From Acanthococcus lagerstroemiae (taxonomy: Eukaryota > Arthropoda > Insecta > Hemiptera > Eriococcidae): 64,000 nt of DNA. A program made the position numbers and the translations under genes. The stretch covers positions 5,990,321-6,054,320 of the forward strand of contig CM063109.1 of assembly GCA_031841125.1 (NCBI GenBank). Direction: 5' to 3'. The notes under the pieces were generated by a model. That model was not told the origin of the DNA. It saw nothing but the letters and a program-made list of their open reading frames with translations, and did not search any database. This document shows, in pieces, positions 33,027-43,865 of this stretch. Position 1 is the first letter of the stretch. Each line of letters begins with the position of its first letter.

Positions 33027-33635
33027 GAAATGGAGTACCCTGGACTCCTTTCAAAGACTAGTCTCTCAAAAGCTGAAGGTTTTAAGAGATGAGTGTCGAA
33101 TGTTATCTGAAAAAGCTGAAATATGGAAGACATTTCGAAAATCTGAAAGTCGGTAGCAAACGTTGAATTTCAAATTTCAATGACTGTTCTGTTTTTTACT
33201 AGATTCTCTGTTTGATCTAGAGCCTGGATTTTGAGAAAGTTGAATATTTCATTAAAATCTAAAAGTTGAAAGCAAAAGATTTATTTTCCAATGTCACAAG
33301 CTGAATCCGAGAGCAATATTCTATTGTTTGATTTTCGGGCTTTGGTCCTGATAAATATAGGAAGAAACTTTAGTCTGGAACAAAAGTCGAAATTCCATGT
33401 TGTTTTGTTTTTTTTTCTTTGATTTTGATTTTATTGGAACCAGTTCAGGAGACAAATCAGAGGAAATTCAGAAAAAAAATCACCTAGCGTAAATAACGAC
33501 CACCTTAATGAGTAAAGAAAGTTGTGTGTTCCTCTCAAGTATTCTTAACGTCCTTCCAGCTTACCCTCCCAGACTATGGTATGTTCATGTGCGCATATGT
33601 GAGTGCTTGGAGGATAAGGTTCAAATCTGGATTTG

Positions 33636-33922
33636 CAGGAACAAAACTATGGGGGGGGAGGTGAAACACCCCCTAGTAATTGGCAGTTGGCACATTTTGA
33701 AACTGTTCATTTGAATTTTTAATTTTCTAAGAACTTCGTTTGTTTGTTTGTTTGTTTTTGTTTTTTTTTTCCAATTAAGAAATATTTTGATGATAAAATC
33801 GGCTAATTTTAAATTTTTTGAGAAAATTTTGTCGGTGAATTTTTAGTTTTCAAAAAATATTGATCGGCAAATTTTTCTTCTTCACCCCCCCCCCCCAATC
33901 TGGAAGTCAAGTTTCGTCTCTG
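33636..33922 (+). mobile_element. MITE copy, right arm of the composite
   Basis: 287 bp, CAGGAACAAAACTATGGGGG to GTTTCGTCTCTG. It contains a TTTG tetranucleotide repeat near 33730-33750 and a C run near 33883-33896. Same orientation as the left copy. Confidence 0.75.
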
Positions 33923-34129
33923 TTTAAAAGTGAAGGTAACAAACAAAGAAATCTGATAAATTTCCAACGATCTGGTAAATCTTCAAAAATCTTGTAAAGC
34001 AGTTTACAGTTATGGGTAAAAAGCCTAAGAGATACATAAAACAGTAAAAAAGAAAAATCTAAAGAGCCATTAAACAAACGGAAGTGTTTGAAAAACCAAA
34101 AGAACTTAATAATTAAACTAGACAAAGTA

Positions 34130-34640
34130 AGCAAAATAATAATTTAAAAAAAAAACCGTTCAAATAACCAGAATAATCCAAGCAGTCAGAAAGTATTTTA
34201 TGGAATCGATACCGCACAATCAGCCAAAATCCTTAACAGTCAAAATAGAGTAAAGAGACGAAACAGCTCAAACAACTACACGGTAGTATAAACCACCAAA
34301 ACAACATAAACTGACAAATAACCTTAGGGGTAAAAACAACCTAACTAAAACGGGCCAAGTAGCTAAAAGAGCATAAGCGACCAAAATCGCCTAAGCAACT
34401 AAGACAGCTAAAGCAACTCGAATATCCACAAAGAAGACAAGCTAAAACACTCCAAATAGCCTAGACTACCCAAGAAAATAATCTAAGCCGATAAGCAGCG
34501 AAAGAAAAAAACAAACGGCCAAAATGGCTAAAACTACTAAAACAGCCAAAACTAGTAAAACAGCCAAAACAACTAGAAGAGCCAAAACAAGTCAAATAAC
34601 CGAATGACCTGAAACGACCAAGACAGCCAAAACTGTTCCA
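34130..34640 (+). repeat. 9-bp-period array (AAAACAGCC / AAAACTAGT)
   Basis: From about 34355 to 34632 the sequence can be cut into 9-mers beginning AAAA or TAAG, alternating between an NNGCC-type and an NNACT-type ending. The best part is 34519-34600. Further left (34130-34355) the same words occur with irregular spacing. One frame would read as a Lys-Thr-Ala-Lys-Thr-Ser-like repeat, but stops interrupt it. The A-tracts recur near the helical repeat, so intrinsic bending is possible. Confidence 0.75.
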
Positions 34641-34992
34641 AATTCAAACAACGAAAACAAAATGGAATTTCTATTACTGTGCACAAGATGGGTGCAGTAC
34701 GCGTGAGCGGAGGGAACAGAAGATTTAAAAATTTCCTGAACATAAGAAGGTGAACACATAAAATGTGGTATTTTGCTGTTCCTGGACCCCTACTACTGAA
34801 AAACCCAGGAAGAATGCCTCTTTTGCCTCCACTTTACAGGCAAGTTGGCAGCCTTTTCAGTGCTACCTGTTGAAATTTTTTTAAGTTGATGGTGTGAAAC
34901 GTCTTACTCATTTTTTTCTAAATTTTACATCAATAGGTAATTATAAAATTCTTATTTGGCTCTGACTCCCTTTCCATTAGGTCCCTACCCAG
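34641..34992. other. Unassigned sequence
   Basis: No repeat partner or gene was recognised between the 9-bp array and the SINE3 fragment. Confidence 0.35.
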
Positions 34993-35120
34993 ATAGGCAG
35001 TAGCCAGTCTATGGTGTGGTGGGACGTATGGCGGTGCACGCATGCCAAAGTGGCCCCTATGACACCGCACCCCCAGCACTGGAAACTACCCTTTCGAGCA
35101 TCGCATCAGTGCCGGAGGTG
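34993..35120 (-). mobile_element. SINE3 fragment (end lacking the tRNA head)
   Basis: ATGGTGTGGTGGGACGTATG, GGTGCACGCATGCCAAAGTG and CCCTTTCGAGCATCGCATCA match 23142-23240. The body beyond the CTTTCGAG core and the tRNA-like head are missing, as in 5'-truncated retroposons. Confidence 0.7.
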
Positions 35121-36894
35121 GGCCAGTAGGACTTTGACTGATCGATCTTGCTGGACTTGCAGCTGCAAGCAGTTGTAATTTTCAACGAAAATTTGGGCTT
35201 GTGGCCTGTTTCGAATTCAATATGTTTTTTTTTTCTTTTTCTTTCTAAGCATCCCACGAATCAAATTTTCTTGCGAGTTAATCATTTGGTTTTGAATTGA
35301 TTTACCGAACGCACCTCAAACCTCCCCCTCCCATTATGGATTTTTCTACTTCGTGTCCGAATCGCTCCAACACTGTTCGTTATGAGTACATCGTATTCCT
35401 TTTCGTACGTAACAGGCAGACATCCGAGTAGGATAAGAATCGGACCTCGAAAAGTCATCATTCAAAGAACAAGTTACTAGACCTACTCCATTTCATCGTC
35501 CGTTACTTTAATTTAAAAATTTAGACGTTTTATTTGCCGTAATTCTAGACGATGAGTTAATAAGTTGATTCTCCAATTGAGTTAAACGAATCAGGATAAT
35601 TACGGCGGCGTTTCTCGCGATGCCGTACAGGTTCACACGGGTATATCCAGCTCGGATTTAATTACCTTTGATCGGATAGTTGCTGGTAACCTGCGCCAGT
35701 AGGCGTATACGCGCAGAACACGTTAGTCTCATTATTATGATAACCGAGACAAAAGCTGTTGATTTTAAAATTAAACGTGCTCTATCTGAATTGGAATTCT
35801 CAGAAATGTATACGTCATCCGGGTCGAGCGACCGAATCGAACTTGCGTCGCTGAAAAACTGACCTCCATACGTACATGTCCTCCTTATATCTGATTTGAA
35901 GGCAGAGGAAGTTCATCTTTCGATAATCCATACCTTCAGTCAGTATTGCGATCTTTGAGGTTTGACTATTTTTGAAATGTTTCGATCCCACTAGCTGAAC
36001 TGAAGTCATTCCTCCTTAAATCTCCACCGATAATGGAACAAGAGAGGTTGGAACAGCAAAAATAACTCCAGAGGATTGGGACAGCAACGATAACTTAAAT
36101 ATTAGTAGATGTTTGTCTCTGGATAATTTCAAAAATGTAAGGAATATCTACACTGCATGCAATACATCGGTAGGTGGATAAGGGAGACCGGGGCATAATA
36201 CAATCAGTTTTACTCAGAGGCGACTCTACCTAGAAAAATTATTAAAACCTTGAAATGCTTATGGCTATCGAACGTACATAATATGTTGGTCACTATTTAA
36301 GCATATAAGCAAATTTTTCTATTTGAATTAGCCCCTTCCAGATTAAAAAAAAAAATACCTGTTTGATTTTGCTTTTTGCTCTATGAAAAGGGCAAAATAC
36401 CGACAGATATATTATGGCATAATGCAAATACACTTTTCTAAGCCAAATTTGATCGTATTATTTGCTGTATTGAATATCTTAAATATAAAATATACTGAAA
36501 CGTTTCATATAAATGAAAACACGAGTACAGCGAATCAAAAAATTATTAGGAAGTAAATTAGCATATATTATATTATCAAATCCTAAATCGAAAGACAAAT
36601 AGCGACTTTGTCTTGCTGTTTGTGTACCTAGAAATTAGGGCATTCAAATAAGCATATTATTGTGCACATAATCGTTTTTAAAAGTAAGTGTACTGTGAAT
36701 ATAATCGTTTTAATCACTCAAATATTGCTCAAAAAGCAAGAAAATAAATTTTGCATTATGCCGCAATTTTTTGTATTTTTCAACCCAATGTCAAAAATTT
36801 AATTTGTCGCATAAAAATTGTAAATAGCGCATTTAGTAGCTAATTGGATGTACCTACTTTACATAACTACTTGATGATGCTAATGATAAGGTTA
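35121..36894. other. Unassigned; CpG-bearing left half, AT-rich right half
   Basis: 35380-35870 is non-repetitive, contains many CpG dinucleotides and TAATTA words, and may include conserved non-coding DNA. 36300-36880 is AT-rich. No gene was recognised. Confidence 0.35.
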
Positions 36895-39150
36895 TCAGCG
36901 GTCTTACGATCGGTTTGACGCAGCTCTACATTTCTCCCTATCTTGTGTAAGTTCTTTCATTTCATAATAACACTTACATTTGACATCCTTGATTATCTGC
37001 TGAATATACTGGAATCTACCGACCCCTACCCAATTCTTTCCTTCCATTCTTCCTTCTAGCAGCAGTGATATTGTTCCTGGGTGCCTCAAATTATGCCCTA
37101 TTCGTTTATCTTTCCTTCTTTTCAGACAATTCCAAATATCCATTTTACCTTCTATTCTGTGAAGTACTTCCTCATTTCTTACCCTATCCGTCCATTTGAT
37201 GCTAAGTATCTACCTATATCACCACATCTCAAAAGCTTCAACCCTTCTCTTCTCTGGCTTTCCGATGGTCCAAGTTTCACATCACAAGGCTACACTCCAA
37301 ACGTAAGTTTTCAAGAACAATTTTTTGATTTCCAGATTTATTTTTGATTTGAAAAGATTACTTTTTCGATAAAATGCTAACTTGGCTTGTGCTATTCTAC
37401 TACTAATATCCCTTTTACTCCTTCCATCTTTTGTTATTTTACTCCCTAAATAGCAAATTACGCTTACTTCTTCAATCTTTTCCTCTCCAATATTTATATT
37501 TAAGGTGGCATGTTCACATCGATTACAAACCATTATTTTAGTTTTATTTTTATTTAGTCTCATACGATATTCTATACTCAAAATCTCCTCCATTCCATTT
37601 AAAATGTTTTCCAAATCAATATTCCTTTCAGCTAATAAGACAATATCGTCTGCAAACCTGAGCATCGTTACTCGCTCTCCATGTATGGTGACACCTGCTT
37701 CAAATTTTTCTTTTATTTCTTTTATGGCCCGTTCTATGTACAGATTAAATAATACTGAAGATAAGGAGCACCCCTGCCTTACTGCTTTTTCTATATTAGC
37801 GTCCTCTTTCTCTCCTTCTATTCTTAATGTGGCTTTCTGTTCTTCATATTAGTATAAAATAACTTGCCTATCTTTAAAATTTATTCATATATTTTTCAGA
37901 ATATCAAACATGTTATCTCATTTAACATTGTCAAAACTTTTTCAATATCAACGAATGCTATATGTGTATTCGGCCCCTTTTTGAGTTTCCCATCTACAAT
38001 TAATCTCAAAGCTAACCCTGCTTCCCTAGTATCTCTACTTTTTCTAAATCCAAACTGGTCATCTCCTAATTCTGCACTTATTCTGTTCTCAGTTCTCCTG
38101 CAAATTATCCTAATTAATATTTTTGACGCATGCAGAAGAAGACTCTCACTTATTCGCTTCTGCTTTTTTTGGTATTGTTACAATAGCACTCTTTTTAAAG
38201 TACTCTGACATTTCCCCTTTATCATAAATATAACATACTAATTTGTACAATTTATGAAGTACATATTCCCTTAAGTTCTCTAATAATTGAGCTGGTATCT
38301 CATCCACTCCTGGAGCTTTCCCTTTCTTTAAATCTCTCAGTGCTTTGTCAAATTCACCTTTTAAAATTGAGTCTCCCCTCTCATCTTCTTCCACATCTTC
38401 CTCTCTCTCCATTCGTATGTCGCCATCCCCATTATTACTATATGTACAGTCCTTCTACGTACTCTACCCACCTCTTCACTTTTACCTCAGCTGTGTAAAT
38501 AATAGGCTCTCCCTCCTTATTTTTTATATTACTTGCTTTCTTCCTTCTTTCTCCAAACTCCAATTTTACTTTTCTACAGGCCGAGTCCATTTGTCCTTTA
38601 TTCATAAACTCTGCTGTCTTATCACTTTTTTCTTTCATTCATTTCTACTTTACCCTTTCACACTCTCTCTCTTTATTTCATTCCTTAACTTTTGATAAGC
38701 TAATATACCTTCCCGATATCATTAGCATTCTTATATTTTCATCGTTCATCCATCTTTCTGAGGATTTCCTCCTTCAGCCATGGTTTCTTTTCTTCTCTGT
38801 TAGTTTTATCTACATTTTCTTCTGCTGACTCTAATATTCCTTCCTTTATTTTATTCCACTCAGTTAATTTCCTGTGTTTTCTCAGCCTCTAATTCTAATA
38901 CAATATCCTCGTGATATTTCTCTCTAGTATTGATCTTTTACAACTTTTTCAAATTTCATCTTCTTACCTCTTCTTTTCTACCAAGCTTCTTCAATTTAAG
39001 CCTGCATTTCATTATTACTAAGTTATGATCTCTGTCAATATCGGCTCCCGAATAAGTTTTACAGTCTAATATTTTTGATTCCTAAAACGTTGTTTTTTGA
39101 TAATATAATCAATTTGATATCTACCTTCGACATAACTACTTACTGTTTTT
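36895..39150 (-). pseudogene. Non-LTR retrotransposon relic, EN C-terminus through RT to 3' tail
   Basis: Read on the minus strand: endonuclease end with QIDYIIKKQRF near 39105 and GADIDRDHNLV near 39030; a linker ending VKRWVEYVEGLY (38438-38638); RT start with DLKKGKAPGVDEIPAQLL (38146-38412) and SAIVTIPKK. The catalytic FADDIVLLA block is at about 37633-37656, followed by YLGSKITKDGRS (~37435). Next are AFEMWWYRR and WTDRVRNEEVL (~37150-37240), and a tail with GHNLRHPGTI and EGRMEGKNW (36904-37143). The block order fits EN-RT LINEs of the RTE-like type, though the clade is uncertain. Frameshifts and stops split it, and it is 5' truncated. Strong T/C bias on the plus strand reflects A/G-rich LINE sense DNA. 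Confidence 0.9.
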
Positions 39151-39186
39151 CAAAATCCGCGTACGTATAATTTCGAAAACTCGTTG

Positions 39187-39640
39187 TAATAATATATTAC
39201 ACACCAAGAGTCAAAAATTGAGTGTTTACAGTGAGAAATTTCAGAGTCATGTAAATTCACTTTTAGCTCTTGTTTTGTAAGATATTTTTTACAACACATG
39301 ATATCAGAAAGGGGAAACATTAACCGCTTTGTCTTGTCAAAAAAAAAAACAACGCTGAAAATTTCAGTAAATGCATTTTCACAACTAATAGGAAACCTGC
39401 AATTCCAATAGCAAATAAAATCAGAAAGCTACCATTGCCATGATAACGTTGTAATAACATCCTCGGCATTAGTCGGCCGTTCTCGGCATCCATCGGTACG
39501 CTTGGTGTTACTCCGTTGTACGGTTTGATAAACATGCCTGCATGTAAAAATGTGACTCATGTTTTTACATTGAGGCACGTTTACTTCACCTTGAGGATAT
39601 GCTTGTAACTGATTCGTCAATGTAATATTTCATATTTACC
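39187..39640. mobile_element. Rep-B copy, uninterrupted
   Basis: Matches 46870-47785 without its internal MITE. Landmarks are TATATTACACACCAAGAGTC, GTCATGTAAATTCACTTTTA, TTTACAACACATGAT, GATAACGTTGTAATAACATC and CATGTTTTTACATTGAGGCA. The segment GATAACGTTGTAATAACATC with CGGCATTAGTCGGCC resembles the CRE region of Rep-A, but the TGACGTCA octamer has become TAACGTTG. Rep-A and Rep-B may share an ancestor. Confidence 0.7.
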
Positions 39641-40009
39641 AGTAAAATCACATTTCACACAAAATATCACTGATACGCAAAAAACTCAGATTTCACTTCC
39701 ATACCGAAATGTTAGGTAGTGTTGCCAATCCACGGATGCGTGGAAAATATTTTAGCTATATGATAGTGTCGCAGAAAAAAATTGTTTTGCATTATGCCCC
39801 GCAATGCATTATGCCCTGGTCTACTTCATGTTGTATGGCTGCCGAACAGAAATGCAAATAGGGCTCAGAACTGGGCGGGGCTTAAGCCCCCTTATAATGA
39901 AGCAACACCACTCCCTGCATTATTTTCCTTGGTAATCTTTCAGAGTTTTTTTTGTTTTTTTTTTTTTTTTTTTTGGGGGGGGGGGCTATTTGCGCCTATG
40001 CGTGCCGAA
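39641..40009. other. Unassigned sequence
   Basis: A long T run (about 20) followed by a G run of nine near 39957-39985. CTTAAGCCCCC and CTATTTGCGCCTATG words recur loosely at 43985 and 45765. No gene was recognised. Confidence 0.35.
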
Positions 40010-40253
40010 CTTTTACTCATTCAATTGACATGTAACAGGAACGAGTAAAATATTCCGGAAGGAACGAATTCGCGCACCCAACGGAGAACGATAGCGAATA
40101 TCATGAAGCCACAGTTGCCGTAATGACGTCATCCTAGTAACATTCTCGGTGTTAGTCGTCCACTCTCGGAAACAGTTATCATTCTCGGTATCGGTTGGTC
40201 GAAACGTGACGCACAATTTTGGTGGACGGCCAGCGATAAGGCATATCCATCTC
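40010..40253 (+). mobile_element. Rep-A copy with CRE-like site
   Basis: Matches GTAACAGGAACGAGTAAA, GGAACGAATTCGCGCACCCA, ATAGCGAATATCATGAAGC, TGACGTCA (40124-40131), GTGTTAGTCGTCCA, TCGAAACGTGACGCACAATT and CAGCGATAAGGCATATCC. This is only the CRE-bearing half of the family, ~75-85% like 8880-9242. Confidence 0.8.
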
Positions 40254-41172
40254 AAAACTACCTTACGATTGGAAGCCTGGATGATGACATGGTGTCAAGC
40301 TGCTCTGGAAACACCGACGTCCGTTCGGGTTGTTGAACTCAGTGAAATGAGGAAAAAACTTGCCAGTTGAGAAAAATTACTTCTTTTTCCATTAGCCCTA
40401 TGCAGGGTATTGTCAACTAACATCTGGGTTCCGAGTTTATCGCGCGCCAACATCTCGCTTATATCATTTCGCACTTCCAGAGTCGACGCTCAACAAATTT
40501 GCTCCGCAAGATTCGTTTAAAAAATTGAATTTCTTACTCCCGTGTTACAAACGTGTAATTATTTCAGCACGCGCACCAACGGAGCATGAACTGTACAATC
40601 AGAAGAAGGTTCTTTATTACTACACAACAACGGGAGGAAAAGATACATGAAAAAATAAACTGTGGGGGAATGTCGGTGGACGAAGAAACAATGTACTCTA
40701 GTCTGCATATAAGCTGGCGAAATGCTCGCTCTTCTGTGTTTACCTTGTCTGGTTTCTTGAAACCGCCTGCTGTTGTTTTTCCATCGACAATACTCGCAAT
40801 TTATTTCTAATGTATTCCACAAATGTTCACGGTGACCGGTTGGAAAAATTGAGAAATGGTAAATTAAGTTCCTCTCGTTAATTTGAAAATGATAATTGCG
40901 TTTTCTTTTTTGTGTTTTGGCAGTACCTTCGTACGAGCCGAGTACTCTTGGCAGTGTAACCGCAATATGACTGGTATTTGATGTCAGTGTGTAGGGTGTT
41001 TCAGAGAGCGTGCCCCATATTGCAGATTTCTGTAAGACGCTTGCTGACCATGTCCTTCGCTAATTCACAGAAACACAATCGCCCTATTCGGTAGATCCAG
41101 GGACGTTAAAAATGTGGTATCCACCCCTTTTAGCCAAACGACTCTAAATTCAAAATTATAACAGAGCTCTGT
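40254..41172. other. Unassigned sequence
   Basis: Frames on opposite strands at 40559-40822 mirror one another and lack motifs. No repeat partner was recognised. A possible isolated hAT-like start, CAGGGACGTTAAAAATG, lies near 41098 without a mate. Confidence 0.35.
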
Positions 41173-41436
41173 TCAGGTATCTCTTCTCCTTCCTTCTCTG
41201 TGGGAATGCTTCATTTGGGAGTGCTTGTCTTGGCCTTCATTTTCCAGTGGATCTTTACTGTCCTTCGATTGTAGTGGTCCTGGAGAGTCGTTATAGACTG
41301 GCATAACTGGTGGTGTTTTAATTACTGATGGCTCCTTAATTGTTTGGCGTGTGTGGGTGCGTATCAGGCCGGCCTGGGACATGCTTGTGCCGGTTTGGGT
41401 GGGTTGACGCAGGACCTTCCCTTGTTTGTTCGGGTG
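41173..41436 (-). CDS. Weak candidate exon, hydrophilic Pro/Ser/Lys-rich product
   Basis: A minus-strand frame is open for 88 codons from just after a stop at 41437-41439 to the stop at 41173-41175. The first in-frame Met gives 69 residues. The product is rich in Pro, Ser, Lys and Asp and reads like a disordered protein tail (for example PGPLQSKDSKDPLENEGQD). Base composition is more balanced than that of the surroundings. No domain, splice site pair or homologous copy in the window supports it. It could be a terminal exon, a gag-like transposon remnant or chance. Confidence 0.2.
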   Translation of the reverse strand, partial: HPNKQGKVLRQPTQTGTSMSQAGLIRTHTRQTIKEPSVIKTPPVMPVYNDSPGPLQSKDSKDPLENEGQDKHSQMKHSHREGRRRDT

Positions 41437-41807
41437 TCATGTTCCAGGTCGAGCCTCGATGGCAGGAGGTCACTCGGTGCTTTGAAATTGGACGCAAGGC
41501 CTGGAAAAATCAGGAATCTGGGGCAGTTTTGGGTCCTCAGCAGTATTTGATGTGAGAGTACATGCCGCTCTGTGGCTTGCATTTGAGGTGAGTCTCACCA
41601 ACGCCGGAAATAAAGCAATAATTTTTAGAGAAGGGGAGAGAAAACGATACTCTTGCAATTTGGCTCCATGTGGAGAAAGTCAACCTCAGAGCTCCAAAAG
41701 TTACTACCTATATTCACAGTCAAAAAACGCTGAAGGAAAACTTGACGGATTGAAGAAATCTCTTCTTAAAGTATTATTTAAATCTAGTACCTCATAAATC
41801 CTCATAT

Positions 41808-41986
41808 CAAGGGCGTAGATAAGCTAGTAGGGTTCTGGGAATCTGGATCCCCTTATCCAGAAAAAATAGGGGGTTTTCAGGAGTTATGTGAGGCAAATCA
41901 TGGAGGAAGAGTGTAAAGGTCAGGCAGGACAAAGAAAAATTTTGATTGGACCTTCCTTCCCCATAACGCAGCTATCTACGTCCTTG
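41808..41986. mobile_element. hAT MITE, CAAGGGCGTAGATA ends
   Basis: A 179-bp element. The left end CAAGGGCGTAGATAAGCTAG mirrors the right end GCAGCTATCTACGTCCTTG with a few differences. Flanks are CCTCATAT (41800-41807) and CTTCGTAT (41987-41994), six of eight matching, consistent with an aged 8-bp TSD. It is non-coding. Confidence 0.7.
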
Positions 41987-43650
41987 CTTCGTATATTCCA
42001 CAAATTAGTTTTCACCGTCTTGTGAGTTATTTTGAGTAAGGCTTACTGCACAAATTGCGACGCCAGGGTGCTGACGTGCTGAGAGTGGATTTCTCACTCT
42101 GAAAATGTTTATTTTTTGTAAGTAGGCATAAATACGAAGGGAGTATTCAAGTATAATAGCTGATTTTATCTAAGATTTGAAATATCATACCTCTCTTTTT
42201 CTTCATTTTTTCCATTACCCCATCCCGCTAGCAGAACTGTGTTCTGCATTTCGCCACCACTGGCTTACAGCAGTAACTAAAACAGAACTGCATTCGTCGA
42301 TTATGAGAATTACATTTTTGATGTAATAAAGATCCGTCGTTAAATAAGTGCAAATTCCTCAGTGGGCCCCTTGGGATAAAGAAGACGGAAAGGACTTGAA
42401 AAACAATTCAGCATATCTCAGCTGCAAGTTGACAGATTTTCTTAAATCTCGTTGCTAACACAAACCAGTGTTTTTCGACGGAACTCTCCTATAAGTCCTA
42501 TGGCAAACATGCAAATTTTCTTTGGAAATTCTGCAGTTACACTCGCCCGACCTCCTCTACTACAAGTTGACGTAAATATTTTTTGACAACAAAACAATTT
42601 TTACTGCGGCAACAGAAACAAATTTAGGTCGTGGAAGTATTTACTTTTGGGGAAATGCTTTTTTAAAGCAATTTATCCCTCCCTTCAGAGCCACAGTAGG
42701 GTACATCTGATACCTCTGACACTGCCAATAAAAAACTATCTCTACCAAACGCTGTAATCGGCTTATTGACTTTTAAGAATAGTTAGACACTCACTCGGTG
42801 TTACACTTTTCTGAATGTCTTAATATCGGGAGGAAAAACCTTACGAATGCGAGGAAGAAGTATTATAAAGTGAGTAAAAAACTATTGGTCTGTATTCCGA
42901 CTCAAAGTTCAAACTTGGGAGGATAGCATTTTTTCAGCCTTTCCTCCCTCCGCAGACTGAATTAACTGATATCTTAGAGAGGAAGTGTGTACAAAAGATG
43001 GGAATGCCAGCAGAACATGGTGCGAAATAAGCGCGAAGTTTTAAAAACTTCGATCATAAATTTCGACTTAAGAGGCTGGCGAAATGGACCTGCAATTTTA
43101 TACGCAAGTGGTATCTTGAAAATTCTGAAGGAAGCTACTATGACAAGGGAGCAGTCACTTGAGTTTTGTACAATGAGGGAAGTGCTTTCAAAAACCACAT
43201 TAATCTACATACAGGGTTGTTTTGAACTCTTCCTTTTGGTGCCTTTAGTATCAGATACGAGAAAAATGCGCATTTATGAGGAGATAGGAGTAACTTGAGC
43301 TTTAGGTCGGAATCGGAGGCAAGAAACAGTTTGACACTCCAAAGTTCACTAAATGAGGGGGAAAAAGCTCCGTACTTCAAATTTTGAAAATTATCATCTA
43401 GAAAGCGTGGGGAAGTCGTATTATCTTAGGAAATAACGCTCCAGTATACCGCTCCTTCTTCCCCTCTCCAAAATGAAGGATCTGACTCATGGTCAACTAG
43501 TTACATAGTAAAAACTGTAGAAGGACGTATGAATTTTTCATAGGGGCTTCAACGTGGTCCACGATCTTAATAACGTCCCCGTAGACTATGCCTTAGTGAG
43601 TCGACTACAAGCATAAGCGCATATAACCTACCTGGAGTGGGGGTGGGGCT
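41987..43650. other. Unassigned sequence
   Basis: No repeat partner was certain. 42880-43450 has words similar to Rep-E subrepeats (AACTTGGGAGGATAGC, TGAAAATTATCATCT), but the alignment is too weak to call. Frames of 74-103 residues on both strands near 42974-43380 are shadows of each other. Confidence 0.3.
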
Positions 43651-43865
43651 CTTCTAATTTTACTCTCAACCCGAGCCCTGGAATCTGCCCTTTCGAGCAT
43701 TACTTCAGAGACGTCGGGAGACTGTTAGGCCTGTTTTAGCCTTCTTCTCTGCTTGCCGAAAAACCGGCCTAAAGTTCGAAATGTAGCGAGTTGCTACGTG
43801 GGCTCGAACCCGGGACCTCCGGATTCCGAGACCAGCGCGCTATCCACTCGGCCAACCAAGCCCCA
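43651..43865 (-). mobile_element. SINE1 copy 3, best tRNA-like head
   Basis: On the minus strand: GGGCTTGGTTGGCCGAGTGG, then B box GGGTTCGAGCC (43801-43811), CACGTAGCAACTCGCTACAT, TTTCGGCAAGCAGAGAAG and ATGCTCGAAAGGGCAGATTC, ending CAGGGCTCGGGTTGAG. A- and B-box starts are about 43 nt apart. Flanks GGGGGTGGGGCT (left) and GGGGGCGGGGGGCT (right) are possible but low-complexity TSDs. Confidence 0.85.

Larger units (their letters stand above)
32768..33922. mobile_element. Composite hAT-like element: two direct MITE copies with ~610 bp between, one outer TSD
   Basis: The outer left end is CAGGGACGAAACT and the outer right end complements to CAGAGACGAAACT, 12 of 13 matching. Perfect 8-bp TTTAAAAG lies at 32760-32767 and 33923-33930. 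Inside, two direct MITE copies occupy 32768-33026 and 33636-33922. The 8-mers at the two inner junctions (GAAATGGA and TGGATTTG) do not match each other or the outer TSD. The simplest reading is that the whole 1155 bp moved as a unit. No transposase frame is present. The same MITE family interrupts the LINE at 12711. Confidence 0.8.

Noticed and set aside
37505..38208. Plus-strand frames of 115 and 114 residues, Ser/Leu/Phe-rich
   Set aside because: They are antisense shadows of the minus-strand RT, which shows the catalytic FADD and flanking blocks.
43801..43860. A genuine tRNA gene on the minus strand
   Set aside because: A and B boxes are good, but the acceptor arms do not pair and the same block recurs with a SINE body at 6811 and 31962. 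It is a SINE head.
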